Positions 61,267 through 64,000 of a DNA stretch of 64,000 nt are shown one piece after another. Numbering within the stretch: the stretch's first letter is position 1; every line of letters begins with the position of its first letter. The position numbers and the translations under genes are program-made. The notes under the pieces were generated by a model. That model made no database searches. It was not told the origin of the DNA and was given only the letters and a program-made list of their open reading frames with translations. Source of the stretch: Cinnamomum chago (Eukaryota > Streptophyta > Magnoliopsida > Laurales > Lauraceae); assembly GCA_038049695.1 (NCBI GenBank), contig CP142453.1, positions 2,125,501-2,189,500 on the forward strand, read 5' to 3'.

Positions 61267-61324
61267 AAAACGCACTAATAAGTTTTTTTTTTTTTTTTTT
61301 TTTGATAAAACGCACTAATAAGTT
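61267..61324. repeat. poly(T)-only insertion with perfect 18-bp direct repeats
   Basis: AAAACGCACTAATAAGTT occurs at 61267-61284 and 61307-61324. Between them is only a run of T followed by GAT (22 bp). This is the cleanest example of the tail-only insertions in the window. Confidence 0.75.
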
Positions 61325-61357
61325 ATCTACGAAGACCTAATTCCTAAGGATTGTCAC

Positions 61358-61537
61358 AATTTTTCCTTTTGCCTATTGGAGGGTTCCCAATCCTTTGGAC
61401 TTGACGAATCCCTCCGGGCCCAAAGGAAAACCGGGTGCCGAATAAACTCCCCATTGTGGTTTTAGTGTGGTAGTTTAGTTTCGAACCTATAACCTCCAGG
61501 TGTAAACCATGGTCCTAGGCCAACTGGGCTACCCTTT
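61358..61537 (-). mobile_element. tRNA-derived SINE, copy 3
   Basis: The minus-strand head AAGGGTAGCCCAGTTGGC is followed by a box B-like GGTTCGAAACTA, then the family body, ending CCTCCAATAGGC and an A-rich tail. An 11-bp duplication with one mismatch (AGGATTGTCAC/AGGACTGTCAC) lies at 61347-61357 and 61538-61548. Confidence 0.9.
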
Positions 61538-61549
61538 AGGACTGTCACT

Positions 61550-62689
61550 CTCTTTAGTTTGATACTATTGTGCTATCAGCGAGCATTGAATTCAATTAAA
61601 AAATAAGTAAATTTTACAATTAATAAAATTTTAAACTAATTTTAATTTTAGTATTGTATGATCATAGTGACATTTGGTAATCCCCCATAAAAATATATTG
61701 TTATTAATTAGATACATGCATAATACTGTCTGTTTAAAGCTAAGCCGCACATTATAATCCTAGGTTTAGAACTTGAATAATGCTGAATTAATAGTTAAAT
61801 ATGATTTATAAGTTCAAAGTCAGAGCTTAGATATTTTCAAAGTGAAACTTAGGTTGGAAACCCATAATTTACCTGTTAAGCCTCTTAATTAAGGGTCATA
61901 CATAGCTCTCGAAGGAAATCACTTTTAATTGGACTCATCTCCATAAAGTGGGAGTGGTCTATCAACACTGGGACCCACTAGTCACCCTTCACCACAATCA
62001 TTACTTGATTGAAGCACACGAGCATCACGTGGGTTACCCATGTTTCTCATTGCAGCAAGTAAATAAATAGGATGGACCACTCCAAGCTTTTATAATCTCT
62101 GACAACATGAGGCTCATATTTAAAACCTAAGCAGCTCCTAATCACTGCACTCACCTTGTTTAAGGATTATCACTTCACTGTGAGTCATGACTCATGCCTA
62201 GAAAATTCATGTTATTTTGACTTGCCTTCTATTTTACTGATTTATTTTAAATATGATCAATTCTACTATATGAATGAATCTAATTAAATTGATTTTTTTT
62301 TCTATTTATATACAAGGCAGGAAAATAATATTGAACAATCTAGATTTTAATAATATACTATGCTAATAAATTTATAACAATGGCCTTAGGGTATCTAATT
62401 CAACACAAGCACCTGCATTAATTTCGATAGGAGTGTAGGAGCACGTGTTGCACGTGGAGGATCAGTACTCCATAAAATGATGTTTGGTATCATTCTCATC
62501 ACTTCATTTGGTGTTGTATCTTGGACTTGGATTAAACAGTGGTCGCCCACTTGACTTACATTTGTGGATTTGGATCACTAGAAAGTGACTCATACCTCTT
62601 AGAACTCTTTTCTTTTTCTTCTTTTTTTTTTTTTTATAAGCCAGGCCAACAAGTGGGACTACCTAAATCTATCCACCCTAGGATCAACC
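61550..62689. other. AT-rich spacer, nothing recognised
   Basis: I see no coding region, repeat pair or mobile-element terminus that I can support in this stretch, apart from a T-rich tract near 62610-62634. Confidence 0.4.
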
Positions 62690-62692
62690 TCA

Positions 62693-63008
62693 GGGCGTGT
62701 TTGGATGTGTGGTGAAGTAAAGTGAGGTGAGGTAAAGCCTCCCTTATCCAGACAGGAAAAGAAAATGAGTCATATCAAAAGTACACAATTTCAAAACTCC
62801 CTCAATCTTTTTCAAAAAAAGTAAAAAAAACAACCTCCTTTCTCCACTAAAAGACAAAAAAGCTCAATTTTTCTATACAAAAAGTCAAAAAGATTTCATA
62901 CCAAACAACTAAAAACAAAACACCATCATAACATCTTATATTTTATTCTCTCTTGATTTGTTGTTTCACCTCACCATACTTCAATTCACCGTACATCCAA
63001 ACATGCCC
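62693..63008. mobile_element. 316-bp MITE, PIF/Harbinger-like
   Basis: The left end GGGCGTGTTTGGATGT and the reverse complement of the right end, GGGCATGTTTGGATGT, are inverted repeats that continue into GGTGAA and AGTGAGGTGAGG-like sequence. The trinucleotide TCA flanks both sides (62690-62692 and 63009-63011). It is non-coding and related to the neighbour at 63035. Confidence 0.8.
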
Positions 63009-63034
63009 TCAGGGCAAATCTGGATCCTCTTTGG

Positions 63035-63336
63035 GCTTGTTTGGCAATTCTACCATTAAAGTGAAGTACGGTAAAGCTCCCTTTCTAAAAAAAAACCCAC
63101 CAAAAGCATTTTAATTCAAGTTTTTCGCTATAGTTTAGAAAAAAAAAAGTCAAAAAGTAACATTATTTATCAACTAAAAGACAAAAAAACTCTACTTTTC
63201 AATAAAAAAAAGTAAAAAATATTATATCACAAACAACTAAAAATAAAATACCATCATAACTCATTTATATTTTATTATTTCTTCAAAATAGTTTTTACTC
63301 CACTTAACTCTATTAGTAAAGCCCACAAACAGGCCC
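63035..63336. mobile_element. second MITE of the same family
   Basis: The left end GGGCTTGTTTGGCAATTC pairs loosely with the reverse complement of the right end, GGGCCTGTTTGTGGGC. The interior shares CAAACAACTAAAAA(C/T)AAAA then CACCATCATAAC and a TTATATTTTATT stretch with the 62693 copy. The target-site duplication is not clear. Confidence 0.6.
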
Positions 63337-64000
63337 AAGACCCTTTTTTCCACGGTTGAAGAAGCCAATGAGATTCCACCACAATCACGATGTGGAAAAG
63401 CCTTAGACGATCCGGACCCCCCGCCCCCCCCCCCCCCCCGGGCGGAACGAAGGGAGACATCCCTTTATTGAATCCGGATCTCCTGTTTGGACCAAACACG
63501 AAAACCTGTTTGATTCAATCAAGGGGTGCCACATGGGGAAATGAAATTTTTTAAAGAGATAGAAATTTTTTTGAGAAGGGATGTGACATCTCTCCCATGT
63601 GGCATAAACCCGGTTTGGACCAAACAGAGTTTTCATTTCCCCCTTTACTGTATTCTCTTCTAAAACTCAATGTTGCCTCACCAGTAGCAAACGTTTCTCC
63701 CATCATTTGGCATGAACCTTTTTTTATTTTGTATCGTAAGAGTTAAGACATTGTGCTGTCCAATCAAAGTTGGTTTTGTATCCCAGTTCATGTCCAGTGA
63801 ACCTCTTAGACCATCAGATAATGAATTGGCACCCATAAAGAAGTTGCAGGATTCTCTCTCTTGTAAGTTGTAACCCTTGTGACCACAAATATTGGTTCAT
63901 CATTGTGTGGGGATAATTTTATCGTACCGAAACTGTACTCAGCTCCGGTAAGAGTACCAACTAGGCATATCCTGGTCTCGGCTTCATGCATCTTGGCAAT
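63337..64000. other. right edge, no gene called
   Basis: A long C run (about 63417-63439, interrupted by one G) is the main feature; its length may be unreliable in the assembly. A minus-strand frame at 63806-63991 is open toward the right edge but has no similarity I recognise, so it is not annotated as a gene. Confidence 0.35.

Noticed and set aside
63417..63439. Long C run as a biologically meaningful G-quadruplex
   Set aside because: A near-homopolymer run near the window edge may be a length error and lies near no gene I can support.
63806..63991. 61-aa minus-strand frame open to the right edge
   Set aside because: No recognisable family and no splice or start context; a cut-off exon cannot be excluded.

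Overview
This is nuclear DNA from a flowering plant. The evidence is intron-rich genes with GT-AG junctions, plant-specific protein families (a FAR1/FRS factor, a KUP/HAK/KT potassium transporter, a chloroplast PAA1-type copper ATPase and an F-box protein), CT-rich 5' leaders, and many plant-type mobile elements (hAT, PIF/Harbinger, CACTA, LINE, tRNA-derived SINEs and a probable solo LTR). The long introns and dense repeats suggest a medium to large genome. The sequence alone does not name the species.

Layout. 1-2.6 kb: no convincing gene; possibly the 5' end of a minus-strand gene, next to a CACTA-type terminus. 3.0-5.9 kb (+): an F-box gene split by a 2.18-kb block that looks like a solo LTR now acting as, or passing for, an intron. 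5.9-9.8 kb: spacer with a 532-bp PIF-like MITE, a 144-bp tandem duplication and a 1,247-bp hAT-like element. 9.9-12.4 kb (+): a complete FAR1-related gene. 12.4-19.7 kb: repeat-rich spacer with one intact SINE. 19.96-29.36 kb (+): a complete ten-exon KUP7-like potassium transporter, reconstructed here as 838 aa. 29.4-32.1 kb: convergent spacer with a (CT)46 microsatellite. 32.19-59.10 kb (-): a complete 17-exon PAA1/HMA6-type Cu+ ATPase, reconstructed as 961 aa, whose introns carry a LINE fragment, a 1-kb PIF-like element, SINE-like sequences, a 660-bp CAY array and tandem duplications. 59.1-64.0 kb: its promoter side, with a (GGGGGC)n run, two SINEs and two related MITEs.

The genes do not form an operon or an evident pathway. 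Two are ion transporters lying tail to tail: potassium (plasma or endomembrane) and copper (plastid envelope). FAR1-related and F-box proteins are regulators. No new multi-gene system was found. The most distinctive structural signals are: (1) the LTR-like block inside the F-box gene, carrying four ~75-bp units of CpG-rich TTCGAACGTTCGAA-type palindromes; and (2) a recurring class of 15-40-bp insertions made of little more than a poly(A/T) tract, each flanked by 10-21-bp direct repeats, which look like extreme 5'-truncated retrotransposition products. All exon models were built by hand from splice signals and remembered family alignments, so they are predictions.
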